A DNA stretch of 64,000 nucleotides from Odobenus rosmarus divergens (taxonomy: Eukaryota > Chordata > Mammalia > Carnivora > Odobenidae): positions 744,001-808,000 of the forward strand of contig NW_004451517.1 of assembly GCF_000321225.1 (NCBI RefSeq), written 5' to 3'. A program made the translations under genes and the position numbers. Of this stretch, positions 10,331-20,129 are shown piece by piece. Within the stretch, counting starts at the first letter, position 1; each line of letters begins with the position of its first letter. The notes beneath the pieces were generated by a model. The model saw only the letters and a program-made list of their open reading frames with translations, searched no databases and was not told the origin of the DNA.

Positions 10331-11195
10331 TTGGGGCTCTTGGGGCTGCTGTAAGGACTAAAGAAGACCGCGTTCAACCGAAAGAGCTGGATGGGGGACT
10401 CAGCGTCTGAACTGCAAGGCGGTCACGTGGCTGGAGGTGTTTGTCTGAACTCACAGAATTCCTCCACTAGGTGTAACTTCTAGCTCAGTAAATAAACAAT
10501 ACTCAATCTCATAAACAAAGTTAAAGAGTATCTTTCCACTGTGGTAGGCTTATTTTGCAAGTCAAGGAGGAAAGCTTTACATACAACGAAAGATAAACTC
10601 ATTAAAACAAAAGAATCAGTTTAGGAAAGAGGGAGAACAGACGTTGAACGCTCTGCCAGCAGCCGTACAGTTTGGAACTGAGCACAGTCTCGGGGTCGGA
10701 GCACAGCCGCGGGACAGAGCACCCTCACACGCACCAGCTCTCGTTATCAGCACGGCCGCCGAGCCTCTCAGCTGTTTCGGATTATCTGTGTCATGACTCC
10801 CTTCCCTGAGCTGAGATCACCGAGGAGTGCCTGAAGCCCGGAGCCCACGCCTGCAAGCTGCGCAGAGCAGTGCTGACAAATGGAGTGGCCTGAAAATCAT
10901 TACCGGGAGGGAGGTCAGCCTCGGGGCTGCTCGCCAGCACCCAGGCACCACCAGGGACCTCTTGGCAAATGCAGGCGGGAGGTGGGGGAAAGGGCCAGCT
11001 CCTCATCCTCGCCTGCTGACCCTCACACCCTCTCTTACTGCCCAGTGCCCAGGAGGCCCTCACGCAGGAGCCCCCCAGAGGGCAGGGGGCCAGGCCCACT
11101 CCATGTATGTAATTGTCCCTCTGCTGGCCTGAACTCTCCGACGAGGCCAAGAGCACTGTAAATCAAATCATGGAGTTCACATTCCCGAGGGGGAG
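10331..11195. other. Unique stretch; AT-rich part may be a conserved element
   Basis: The part at about 10440-10640 is AT-rich with CAGTAAATAAACAATAC, ATAAACAAAGTTAAAG and GATAAACTCATTAAAAC, FOX- and homeodomain-like words. The rest (10650-11195) is GC-richer. A CTCF-like CCCCAGAGGGCAGGGGG lies at about 11073-11089. No exon structure seen. Confidence 0.3.
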
Positions 11196-11199
11196 GAGA

Positions 11200-11560
11200 G
11201 AGAATTAAAAATACAACCTATGAAGTGAAGCCAGTCAACAGAGAAGGGAGATGAGGGCGCCAGGAGGCCTCTCTGAGGTGATGACACTCTTGAGCACAAG
11301 CCAGAAGAAACGGAGTCAACTAGGTGGATATCTGAAACAGAATCCAGGTGGAGGGAGTGGCTGTGCAAAGGTCCTGGGGTGGGAATGTGCCCACTGTGTT
11401 CCAGGCACAGCAATGGCTGGACGGAGACAGCTGGGGGATGGGTCAGACACGTAGCAGGGAAGCCAGATCAGAAGGACACTGGCCCCAGAGGAGCACGCTG
11501 GGGTTTATTCAGAGTAGGTTGGGGGCCAAGCTTTGAAGAGTGAGAGAGCCGGGGCAGAGC
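11200..11560 (-). mobile_element. L2 fragment, antisense
   Basis: CTCTCTGAGGTGATGACACTCTTGAGCACAAGCC, GTGCAAAGGTCCTGGGGTGGGAATGTGC, CAGGCACAGCAATGGC, CTGGCCCCAGAGGAGC and GAGTAGGTTGGGGGCC are the successive antisense L2 phrases (gain of weight, 'fraction of reads' region of the L2 3' end). Well-ordered match. Confidence 0.65.
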
Positions 11561-11564
11561 CTTT

Positions 11565-12465
11565 CACCGCAGCCGGCTCTGTGCAGAGCATGGCAGGTGC
11601 AGGGTGGTGTGTCGTAAACAGCCATGAACACCAGGCCGGGATCGTTTCTAAACAGAAGCTCTGAGTCCCATGTGAGAGTCACCCACACTCCCTTCCCGCC
11701 TCCGAAGTCTTCTACCTCAGGAAACAACACCAGGGCTGTATCTGGAGGATTTGCTTTCTTTTCTTTCTTTTTCCAAAAGCATAAAAAGCTGACAAGTGAG
11801 AAGAAGCTTTTCCTCTGTGCCAGGCCCCACAGATGTCTGTGCATATCCCTGAAGGGATCACCTGCCACGGAACGTGAGACCAGGGACGGGGCCACAGATC
11901 AAACGGATGTTGCAGAGTGTCAGCGCGATATGCGTCCATATTTGCCAACAAGTTAAAAAAAATTATGTTTCGTATGATCCAGGATTTACACAGTGTGATC
12001 TTGATGGTGTCACCTTTCTCCCCTTTCCGAGCCCAGCAATCATCTTAAATTCTACTCAAAACAAAGAGCTCCCTGTTGGCAGTTAATCCTCAAAGGGAGA
12101 GCTTTGTTTGATACTAAAAAACCTCATTCAATGACGTTGGCAAAGAGCTGGCATTCCTTGTGCCAACTCGGCCTGGTATTTCCAGGTCTGACTAGGAGCC
12201 TACATTTGAGAGCTTAAGCTCATTTCTTCACCCCGTGCGAGGGAGCGCTCTGTGTCACATGGCCCATTTGGTGAGCAGGTACTGAAGGGAATAATAGGGG
12301 AATTAGAACAGCGGTAGGAATAAAAGCAGGGGAGGGGGTGGAGAGATGTCTGGCCGTGCTGGAGAGATTTCTGGGAGAATGGGAGCCTGAGGACAGTGGG
12401 GGAAGCTGGGTCTTCAGTGAGCTTCCTCTCAGCTCAGTGGATACATGAAAAAATTTTCGTTTGTA
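11565..12465. other. Unique non-coding stretch
   Basis: No repeat or gene recognised. The part at 12090-12200 has an NFI-like half-site pair (TTGGCAAAGAGC...TTGTGCCAA) and may be regulatory; this is a guess from words only. Confidence 0.25.
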
Positions 12466-12469
12466 TTAA

Positions 12470-13060
12470 CTTTCAATGCCGTGTAACAATTTGCTGCGAA
12501 TTTCGTGGCTTAAAACAACACCCGTTTATTCTTTCTCACGTCTGTGGGACAGACGTGCAAGCACAGAGTGACTAGTTTCTCTGCTGAAGGTCTCACCAGG
12601 CTGGAATCAAGGTGTGGGCTGGCCTGGGTTCTCCTCTGGAGCTCTAGGTTCTCCTCAAAGCACATGTGGTTGTAGCCATTTCCCATCCCTTGTAGTAGGA
12701 CCCAAGTCCTCTCTGCTTGTTGATGTGAACTAGGGGTCACTCTCAACTCCAAGTGGCCTTATTCCTTGCTCCATGACCCCTTCCATTTTCGAAGCCAGTG
12801 AGCAACAGAGAATCTTCCTCATGTTAAATGACTTATATGCTTCGAATCCCTTTTTCCAGGGAGGGCTTCCTCCGTTTTCAGGGCTCATCTGATTAGGTCA
12901 GGCCCACCAAGTATAATTTTCTTTCTTAAAGTCGGTTGTGCCATATAACACAACTATCTACAGGCCTCTCTAATACTCAGGATGCAGAGGATTATACAAA
13001 GGTGTGGATCATCGGGGGCCATCATAGAATTCTGCCTGCCATATTTTTCTTCATGGTCAT
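12470..13060 (-). mobile_element. MaLR-like LTR, antisense
   Basis: Antisense order: GTGTAACAATTTGCTGCGAATTTCGTGGCTTAAAACAACACCCGTTTATTC, CTGGAATCAAGGTGTGGGC, CTCATCTGATTAGGTCAGGCCCACC, then GGGGGCCATCATAGAATTCTGCCTGCCAT. Ancient solo LTR-type repeat; exact family not fixed. Confidence 0.55.
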
Positions 13061-13149
13061 TAATAGGCACTCAGAACCCCTTGCCAATGCCAGGCTTCAG
13101 GAGCACCGGCTATGGGCCCAAGGAAGCCCCAGACTCTCCGTTGAGGCAG

Positions 13150-13600
13150 AATGCTAGGGGAAGCCTGGGAGTCAGACAGACTTGGGTATGAGTCTTAGCT
13201 CTTGATCATGTGACTGTCTGTCACAATGGGTTGGATTATGCTGTGGCGACGAATAATCCCAACACCTCAATATCTTAAAACAACAAAGATGTACTTCTCA
13301 CCCAGACCACACATGCATCCCAGGCCGGCAGAGAGGCAGTGCTCACCACGGTCACTCAGGGACCCACCCTCTCACATGGGACCAGTAGCTAAACCGGAGG
13401 GAAAAAAGAATATGGTGGAAGTGAATCCCATGGCCACACCTAACTCCAAGAAGACAGGGAAGTGCCCTTGGAGAGACGGTGGGAATGAACTGGGCAATGA
13501 TCTTTGGTGAGTTTCTCCCCATCTGAGCCTCAGTTTCCTATCTGTGAAATAGATCTGAGAGCACAATCTCCAGTGGGGATATGATGAGTGCTAGATAAAT
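13150..13600 (+). mobile_element. MIR split by a later LTR-like insertion
   Basis: The 5' half (AGCCTGGGAGTCAGACAGACTTGGGTATGAGTCTTAGCTCTTGATCATGTGACTG) stops near 13217. The 3' half (TTTCTCCCCATCTGAGCCTCAGTTTCCTATCTGTGAAATAG) resumes near 13509. The ~290 bp between start GGGTTGGATTATGCTGTGGCGACGAATAATCCCAACACCTC and read as a different old repeat. The order gives relative age: MIR older, insert younger. Confidence 0.55.
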
Positions 13601-13659
13601 GTGAACCGAGAACTGATAGGTTCAAGGCCCATGTGTGAGCCTATGTGCTCCAAATCCAC

Positions 13660-13775
13660 CCCTCGGGATGGGTTATATGATGGGGAGGAAACAAAGCCCC
13701 AGAGAAATGAAGGCCACACAGAAGGCAAGAGGGGGGATTTGAATCCAGGTAAACCCGACCCTAAGACCTGGCACT
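13660..13775 (-). mobile_element. MIR fragment, antisense
   Basis: GATGGGGAGGAAACAAAGCCCCAGAGAAATGAAGGCCACACAGAAGGCAAGAGGGGGGATTTGAATCCAGG is the antisense MIR core. Confidence 0.65.
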
Positions 13776-13792
13776 TACCACCGTTTCTGTAA

Positions 13793-13806
13793 TGCCCCCT
13801 GGTGGG
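13793..13806 (-). promoter_or_regulatory. CTCF-like motif
   Basis: TGCCCCCTGGTGG is the reverse complement of CCACCAGGGGGCA, which matches the core of the vertebrate CTCF motif. It lies just 3' of a MIR fragment. Orientation is minus. Binding is not shown by sequence alone. Confidence 0.5.
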
Positions 13807-14155
13807 GGGCGGGTCCTACCCAGCTCTTAGCTCCTTCCTCCTAGCTTCGTGGGTCAGCTCGACATGTGGCTCTGGGCAGAGATCTGGTCAACCACCACGT
13901 CTGGCCTGAATAGAAAGTCAAGCCAAGTCGGCTTGGCTTTTAGATATAAATAGCTGGTCCCAAAGGGACTCACCTTATAACACACTACCAGGTCTATCTG
14001 GCTGGCACTGACCCTAGAAACCATCTAGGCCAGTGGTGGTTTCCGTCAGGAAGGGAGAGTGTGTCCACTGAATGCTGATGGCTGTGGCACAGTCCCTAAG
14101 CTATCTTACACCCTCCAGAAGCACAGTGGGAATTGCTTACTATCTACAGCGACAT
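13807..14155. other. Non-coding stretch, nothing recognised
   Basis: Unique sequence with TTGGCTTTTAGATATAAATAGC at about 13938-13958, an isolated TATA-like word without a supporting exon. Confidence 0.3.
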
Positions 14156-14159
14156 CTAC

Positions 14160-14344
14160 CATTATTTAAAATGTTAAGTTGCACCAGGGACTGGGGAAGA
14201 ATGGAGAGTGACTACTAGTGGGTACAAGGACTGTTCTGGAATCAGATAGTGGTGACAGTTGCACAGCCTGGCCAACATGCTAAACACCACTAATTGTACA
14301 CTTTGAAATGACACACGGTATGGTATGTGAATTATATCTCCGTT
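14160..14344 (+). mobile_element. Old L1 (L1M-type) 3' fragment
   Basis: CTGGAATCAGATAGTGGTGACAGTTGCACAGC...AACACCACTAATTGTACACTTTGAAATG...GTGAATTATATCTCCGTTAAG is the familiar old L1 3' UTR segment. Interrupted at its 3' end by the next SINE. Confidence 0.65.
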
Positions 14345-14360
14345 AAGAAATGTCAACCTG

Positions 14361-14551
14361 GGCGCCTGGGTGGCTCAGTTGGTTCAGCGACTGCCTTCGG
14401 CTCAGGTCATGATCCTGGAGTCCCGGGATCGAGTCCCACATCGGGCTCCCTGCTCAGCAGGGAGTCTGCTTCTCCCTCTGACCCTCTTCTCTCTCGTGCT
14501 CTCTATCTCTCATTCTCTCTCAAATAAATAAAAATCTTTAAAAAAAAAAAA
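14361..14551 (+). mobile_element. Can-SINE with perfect target-site duplication
   Basis: Head GGCGCCTGGGTGGCTCAGTTGG, body GTCCCGGGATCGAGTCCCAC, CT-rich part, CAAATAAATAAAAATCTTTA and a pure A tail. The 16-bp word AAGAAATGTCAACCTG occurs at 14345-14360 and 14552-14567 without mismatch. The intact duplication and pure tail indicate a rather recent insertion. Confidence 0.95.
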
Positions 14552-14567
14552 AAGAAATGTCAACCTG

Positions 14568-14784
14568 CTTGGCTTTATAGCCTTCTTTGCCTGTTTTAGA
14601 GTTAAGGGAATCAGATAGCAACTCTTTTTATGGGCCACTGTCCATTTCCCTATTTTTCCTGTGACGGTGCCCCATTTTTCCTCTGAGAAACTACACTTCT
14701 GCCATTCTTCTTGGCTCTGGTGAGCCTGCCCCCTACCCCAACAACATACCCTGCTCTCCAGGTCAGATATGGGCAGATAGGTGT
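14568..14784. other. Non-coding stretch, nothing recognised
   Basis: Short unique sequence between the SINE duplication and the LTR. Confidence 0.3.
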
Positions 14785-15435
14785 CCCAGTTCTTACTTCT
14801 CCTTATACAGACATTGGTTCAGGGGAGGCCGTGTGACCCTGGGAGAGCCAATCAGAGTCCTTCCCTGGGATTGCTAGGAGGGTGTGGGGAAGAAGCAGCT
14901 CTCTTTTCACCAGAGTGGTATAAGTCTGGTGATTCTTCTTTGACTTCATAGAGGAAGCTCGCCTATAGGAATAGATGGTAAGCTGAACACAGAGACGGAC
15001 CCTGAGAGACAGAAAGATGGACAGAGCCTGGAAGTCTTGATCTTGATCAGGGGTTCCAACAGGGGCGTCTTGCTCTCCAGAGGACATGGAGCAATGTCTG
15101 TGGACATTTTTGTTTGTCACATCTGGAGTGGCTGGTGTGGGTGCCACTGGCATCTAGTGACTAAAGGTCAGGGATGCTGCTAATCACCCAACAATGCACT
15201 GGACAGCCCTCACGTCATAGACTTACCCAGTCCCCAAATGTCAGTAATGCCAATGTGGAGAAACCCTCAGCTAAGCCCTCATTTCCAACCATGTCTGAAG
15301 CCAGATGCCCACCCCCTCAGCATTCCAATGACATGAGCCAGTAAAGTCCCTTCTTTTTTTTTTTCTTTTTTGTCTAAGCCACCACCATGAGTTGGGTTTC
15401 TGTCCTTTACAACAGAAGAATGCCAACTAATACAC
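14785..15435 (+). mobile_element. MaLR-like LTR carrying a nested MER20
   Basis: Left part has GGCCGTGTGACCCTGGGAGAGCCAATCAGAGTCCTTCCCTGGGATTGCTAGG. Right part, after the MER20, has TGACATGAGCCAGTAAAGTCCC and the 3' end GAGTTGGGTTTCTGTCCTTTACAACAGAAGAATGCCAAC. The MER20 at 15048-15269 splits it, so the LTR is older than the MER20. Confidence 0.6.
15048..15269 (+). mobile_element. MER20 (hAT-type DNA transposon)
   Basis: CAGGGGTTCCAACAGGGGCG...GGACATTTTTGTTTGTCACATCTGGAGTGG...GGCATCTAGTGACTAAAGGTCAGGGATGCTGC...CAATGCACTGGACAGCC...GTGGAGAAACCCTC follows MER20 from end to end. Non-autonomous, no coding capacity. Confidence 0.85.
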
Positions 15436-15489
15436 TGGTCACTGCATCTGTGGGAGTGCTGAGGGACAGGTTATGAATCAGCTGGGCTA

Positions 15490-15900
15490 ACATGCTGTTC
15501 TAAGGATCGGAAGCCCCAATTTAGAGGGGCTTTTTTTGCTCATAAGATGAGAAACTGGAGGGAGGCAGTTGCCATTGGTTCAGCAGCTCTGTGATGTCAG
15601 ATGCTGATGCCTCTGTGATTCTCTTGGCCTTTTCTTCAAGGTCACAAGTTGGCTGCTGCAGCACCAACCATCACATCAGGAGGCAAGGCAGGAAAAAAGA
15701 AGGAAGAAGTGATGCCAGTGACATCTTTTCCTTTCAGCAGGAAATCAGAAGTTTTCCCAGGACTTCAGCAGACTTCCCTTTATATTTCATTGGCTGAGAC
15801 TGTGGCATGAGGCTGCAGAGGAGTCTGGGAAAGTGAAAACTTAGCTTTTCCAGCTCATAGAGCAGAAGGGGAGAGGACCGGAAGTTGGATCAGCTGTAGG
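15490..15900 (+). mobile_element. Ancient LTR-type interspersed repeat
   Basis: Shares phrases with the repeat at 43540-43920: GTCACAAGTTGGCTGCTGCAGCACCAACCATCACATC, AAGTTTTCCCAGGACTTCAGCAGACTTCCC, CATTGGCTGAGACTGTGGCATG. The family name is not certain. Confidence 0.45.
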
Positions 15901-16084
15901 AGGAAAAGAGACACTCAACCCCAAGTGTTAATCCTCGTAATCTCATCCAGAACCCCCTGACTTGCCAAAAAATTTTTGATCACTGAAGATGGGAAGTGGA
16001 TTATTACATATAGATTGATAAACTCACCTTCAAGACATGTGATCCAAGAGGGAAGAAAAATAAGAGTAAAGGGGTTTTTGAGAA

Positions 16085-16290
16085 TGAAATGCCCATATCA
16101 TAGATGAGAAAATTGAGCCCCCCAAGGCCAAGCGATTTGTTCCATGCCACAGCGGCAGCCAGAGGTGGGAAGGTGTCGTGGACAGACTCATCCGGGGTCA
16201 GCGGGGGTCTGGGTCCACATCCTGGCCTGGCCTCTGTGAGCCGTAGTTGCTCAGATTCCAGACAACCTGTAAAGTGCAGTTACTGACATC
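16085..16290 (-). mobile_element. MIR antisense followed by a MIR-like sense piece
   Basis: CATAGATGAGAAAATTGAGCCCCCCAAGGCCAAGCGATTTGTTCCATGCCACAGC (to about 16165) is antisense MIR. GTCTGGGTCCACATCCTGGCCTGGCC onward looks like a sense MIR piece. Confidence 0.5.
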
Positions 16291-16309
16291 CGGAGCCCAG
16301 TTCTCTGTC

Positions 16310-16980
16310 ATCTCAGCGTGTAGTTCTTAATCTAGACTTTAAAGTCTGACATCAAGCCCCCAAGCACCAAAGTGCCTGCAATGGTTCATTTTGGTTTTAA
16401 ACTTTCTACATTTCAATCGCGGGTGACCAGCAGGGCACCATCATCTTCACGGCTGCAACTTATTTGGGACTTGGTTTGGTCGTAATTTTGTGATCTCTCA
16501 GAAACGAAACTTCAGAGTCAAAACGATTGTCCAAAATACATGATGTTGACTCAAATAGAGAATCATAGGAACAAAGCAAACTGTTCCAAAAATGCCCTGT
16601 TAAATAGAACTAGTGAACAGCCTGAGTGACCCAAAGAAAAAGTAAAAAAAGAATTCGCGAATAGGAAAATGCATTTTGTTCTAATATTCTCTGAATAGAA
16701 TTTGTTTGACATGGTAAGAAGGTGAAAAGAAAGCTGGGAATCAAGACAGATTATGGAAGGTACCGGTTTCACAGCTCCGCTTTGGGTTGTAATGGTGGCA
16801 CCATTTTAAAAGCTGTAAAACCCAGATACTCCCTATCTCCGATCTCCAGCCGCCACTTATGCAGAGCTCACCAAAATCTGGGGTGCTGCAGTGTGGGGCC
16901 GTGGGAGCAGGCAGGGCGGTGATGGAGAGCTCCTTTTTTTTATTTAAAAAATACATTGCCATGATTTTCACCAAGCAACA
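16310..16980. other. Unique stretch, possible conserved non-coding element
   Basis: No repeat recognised. Words such as GTTCTTAATCTAGACTTTAAAGTC, TTTCAATCGCGGGTGACC and TGATGTTGACTCAAATAG are typical of regulatory DNA. No long open frame. Confidence 0.25.
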
Positions 16981-16984
16981 GTTA

Positions 16985-18110
16985 ATGTTTATTTTTTTAA
17001 CTGAGGTGAAATTCACATAGAAAATCAACCATCTTAAACAATTCAGTGGTGTTTAGTGTATTCGTGGTGTTATACACTTACTACCTCTGTCTCGTTCCAA
17101 AACATTGTCATCACCCCCAAAAGAATCCTTGTACCCACTAAGAAGATGCCCCCCATTCTCCTCTCCCTCCAGCCCCTGGCAACCTTTGATCTGCTTTATG
17201 TCCCTATGGATTTATCCCTATTCTGGAGATTTCATATAAATGTGATGATACAATATGTGGCCTTTTTTTTTTAAAGATTTTTATTTATTTATTTGAGAGA
17301 GAGGGCGAGCACGAGTTGGGGGAAGGACAGAGGGAGAAGGAGAGGCAGACTCCCTGCTGAGCAAGGACCCCGATGTGGGACTCGATCCCAGGACCCTGGG
17401 ATCATGACCTGAGCCGAAGACAGACGCTTAACTGACTGAGTCACCCAGGCGCCCCAGTATTTGGCCTTTTTTGTCTGGCTTCTTTCGCTCAGCATCATGC
17501 TTTCAAGGTCCCTCCATGTGGTAGCATGTCTCCGGGCTTCATTCCTTTTTATGACTGAGGAATATTCTACTGCATTTATTCACACTTTGTTTATCCATGC
17601 ATCAGCTGTGGGACACTTGATTGTTTCTACCCTTTGGCTGCAGTGAATAACCCCGCTCTGAAGTCGAAGGTACATGCGTTTATTTGAGTACCTGTTTTCA
17701 GTTGTTCAGGGCGTATACCCCGAGGGAGAATTGCTGGCTCACCTGGTAATTCTATGCTTAACTCTTTGAGGAAATGCCAGACTGTTTTCCACAGCTGCTG
17801 CACCATCTCGCATTCCCACCAGCAATGGGCAAGTGTTCCCATTCCTCTACGTCCTAGCCATTCCTTGTTTTTTTCCGTCCTTAAAAAATTATAGCCACCC
17901 ATCCTAGTGAGTGCAATTGTGTGGTTTTGATTCACATTTCCCTAATGACAAGCGAGATGGAGCATCTTTCCATGTGCATGTTGGCCATCTGCACATCCTC
18001 TTGGGAGTCCTTTGCTCATGTTTAAATTGGGTTGTTGGTCTTTTTTGTTGCTGAGCTCTAGGAGATCTTTGTATAGTCCGATTTTTATTCAGTGTTTCAC
18101 TTCTAATGCT
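16985..18110 (-). mobile_element. Old L1 3' end, antisense, split by a SINE
   Basis: Antisense landmarks of an L1M element: TTAACTGAGGTGAAATTCACATAGAAAATCAACC, CAATTCAGTGGTGTTTAGTG, CCTGGCAACC, TTTCGCTCAGCATCATG and CCACAGCTGCTGCACCATCTCGCATTCCCACCAGCAATG. Translated on the minus strand, 17770-17860 gives HCWWECEMVQQLWKTVWHFLK-like L1 ORF2 C-terminal residues. Broken by stops and indels. The Can-SINE at 17263-17455 lies inside. Confidence 0.85.
17263..17455 (-). mobile_element. Can-SINE nested in the old L1
   Basis: Plus-strand view starts with the T run and AAAGATTTTTATTTATTTATTTG and ends CTGAGTCACCCAGGCGCCCC. Flanks TATGTGGCCTTTTT and TATTTGGCCTTTTTT form a slightly diverged target-site duplication. 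Confidence 0.92.
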
Positions 18111-18412
18111 GGTAAACCCATGTTAACATTTAGAAACTGATCAGGGAAAGCTCAAATGCCTGCTCCTCCAGGGAGGTGGCCATCCAAGCAGAGTGTGAAA
18201 GCAAAGGTGTCTGTCATGAAGGCCCAGCCTGGGTCCAGCCAGCCATCTGGGCCACAGAGCCAGACACTTGGTAGAGCATGTGTGCAGCTCACACCTGTCC
18301 TTTTCAGAACACTTTAGATACTAATATTATGAATATCTGTATTCCTGATAGCCACCTTCATCAGAGACAGCAGGCTGCCTGCCCTTTTTGTCTCAGATTT
18401 GTTTTAAAAAGG
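18111..18412. other. Non-coding stretch, nothing recognised
   Basis: Unique sequence between the old L1 and the next SINE; no convincing coding or regulatory signal. Confidence 0.3.
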
Positions 18413-18421
18413 ACTAAATCG

Positions 18422-18630
18422 GGGGCGCCTGGGTGGCTCAGTCGGTTAAGCATCTGCCTTTGACAGATCATGATCTCGAGGTCCTGGGATCGAGTCGCAC
18501 ATTGGCCTCCCTGCTCGGGAGGAGTTCGCTTGTCCCTCTTCTGCAACGCTCCCATGCTCTGTCTCTCACTTTCTCTCTCTCTCAAATAAATAAATAAAAT
18601 ATTCTAAAAAATAAAAATAAAAAAATACGA
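18422..18630 (+). mobile_element. Can-SINE
   Basis: GGGGCGCCTGGGTGGCTCAGTCGGTTAAGCATCTGCC head, CTGGGATCGAGTCGCACATTGG body, CT-rich stretch, AAATAAATAAATAAAATATTCTAAAAA tail. ACTAAATCG occurs at 18413-18421 and 18631-18639 as target-site duplication. Confidence 0.95.
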
Positions 18631-18639
18631 ACTAAATCG

Positions 18640-19106
18640 TTATGAAAACAGGTGAAGCCCCACGCCCCCTCCCTAGTCCCATGCCCATGGTTCATTTGGA
18701 AATTGCTGTTATTTGAAACTTCTTTCCTGAGGGATTTGAAGGAGCTCAAAAAAGAAAGCACAGATACAATTAAACGCTGAATCGCATCTATCAGACTACA
18801 GGGGAATCAGAGCGGGTGATAAATGTGCTCGAGCTCACCTTTCTTGCTCCTCGGTGCTAAGAGGTCACCTGCATTCTGTCACCCGTCAAGGCCATACCCC
18901 CTGCCCTGCTTGACAGAGAGTGGGAGTAGTCGAAGCGTTACCTCCATGTGGCAGGAAGGGGATGGTCACGGCTCAGTGTAGCCTCTTCTTCATGGGCGTT
19001 CATGCAACTAGGACAGTCAGGAAAAGGTCTCCACGCTTGGTTTAAAACTTTCTGTCACCATCTTGAAATTCTTAATACTTCATTATGTAGCGAGTCCTGC
19101 CTGCTT
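18640..19106. other. Non-coding stretch, nothing recognised
   Basis: Unique sequence without clear repeats. No open frame with a recognisable product. Confidence 0.3.
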
Positions 19107-19301
19107 AGGGTTGCCAGATTTAGCAAATAAAAACATAGGGATCCCAGTTACATTTGATTTTTAGATAAACAGAGAATAATTGTTTAGTATAAGTATATCC
19201 CATGCAATATGTGGGACATACTTATACTAAAAAAAATTTATTTGTCATTTATCTGAAATTCAAGTTTAATTGTGCATCCTGTGTTTTATCTGGCAACCTT
19301 A
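19107..19301. mobile_element. MER53-like palindromic DNA transposon
   Basis: Long imperfect palindrome: AGGGTTGCCAGATTTAGC at the left and ATCTGGCAACCTT at the right. The centre GTATAAGTATATCCCATGCAATATGTGGGACATACTTATAC can fold into a hairpin. Non-autonomous terminal-inverted-repeat element, no coding capacity. Best preserved of four copies in the window. Confidence 0.75.
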
Positions 19302-19860
19302 TGCCCATCACATCAAGGTGACACGAGGGGCATGGCTGGGATCTCGGCCTAGCAGCTATCAAGTTTTGAGTCCAGGGAAGAAAAGGAAAGAGACCAGCTT
19401 TGTCCTTTCCATAACATTAGTCTTGGGGGAAATATGTGCCTCTAACTTGCCCATGGTGCCCATTTTCCACGCTGAGACGTTTCTGCTTACAGCCTCAAGG
19501 CAGGTGCTGCAGGCTGTGGGTGATTCAGACACCTACATCTGGGCTCTCCCTCTCTGTGGCTCTGGAAAGGCTTTGGGCAAGCCATTCCTTTGTTAGAGAA
19601 GCCTGGGGTGCAGAGGTGGGGGGCTGGAGAAAGCTAATTTGGAGAGAAAACACACTTAAATTGAGCGCCTATGTGCCAGGCTCTGAGTGGAGTCCAAAGA
19701 TGCTGTGGGAGGTAGGGGAGGGGCGGTGATGATAGAAAAAAATGTCTAAAAAGCCTCCGGGGGAGTATTAATTTTTAAAAAGCTGAGGATCGATGGATTT
19801 AGTGGAAGAGACTAGCAATAAACAGGCTAACCAACCATCTAAATAGATCTAAAGAAATCA
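19302..19860. other. Mostly unique stretch with MIR-like pieces
   Basis: Faint MIR words: GATTCAGACACCTACATCTGGGC near 19525 and TTGAGCGCCTATGTGCCAGGCTCTGAG near 19661. The open frame over 19270-19596 shows no domain. Confidence 0.3.
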
Positions 19861-19861
19861 G

Positions 19862-20125
19862 TCTATTCATCAGTGAAATAATTTGTGCTAAGTGCAGCAA
19901 AAAATAATAATAATAATAATAATAATTAGGGTGATGCAACTGAGCATAATAGCACAGGGCACCATTCTGGCCGAGGTGGTCAGGGAAGTCTTCTGGGAGG
20001 AGGTGACCCTGAAGTCAGTTCTGAAGGATGGAAGCCCATCATGCAGAAAGCAGAGGAAAGGCATTCCAGGCAGAATGAACAGCAAGCACAAAGGCCCAGA
20101 GAAAAGAAGCTGCTTAGTGTGTTCT
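19862..20125 (-). mobile_element. L2 fragment, antisense, with (AAT)n expansion
   Basis: GGTCAGGGAAGTCTTCTGGGAGGAGGTGACCCTGAAGTCAG, GGCATTCCAGGCAGAATGAACAGCAAGCACAAAGGCCC is antisense L2. A run of about nine AAT/ATA triplets sits at 19901-19926. Confidence 0.7.
19901..19926. repeat. (AAT)n microsatellite
   Basis: Pure trinucleotide run TAATAATAATAATAATAATAATT. Confidence 0.85.
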
Positions 20126-20129
20126 AGAA

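Noticed and set aside
11073..11089. CCCCAGAGGGCAGGGGG as a CTCF site
   Set aside because: Upstream half is plain C-rich sequence and the 3' part does not fit well; too weak to list as a separate site.
13938..13958. TATAAATA-like word as a promoter
   Set aside because: Isolated AT word without initiator, CpG context or downstream exon.
14327..14527. Small frame ending in SRESASPSDPLLSRALYLSFS; similar ones at 17289, 29151, 39343, 47574 and 63377
   Set aside because: All are translations of Can-SINEs.
17627..17935. Minus-strand frame with tryptophan-rich HCWWECEMVQQLWKTVW-like peptide
   Set aside because: This is the decayed C-terminus of an old L1 ORF2, not a host gene.
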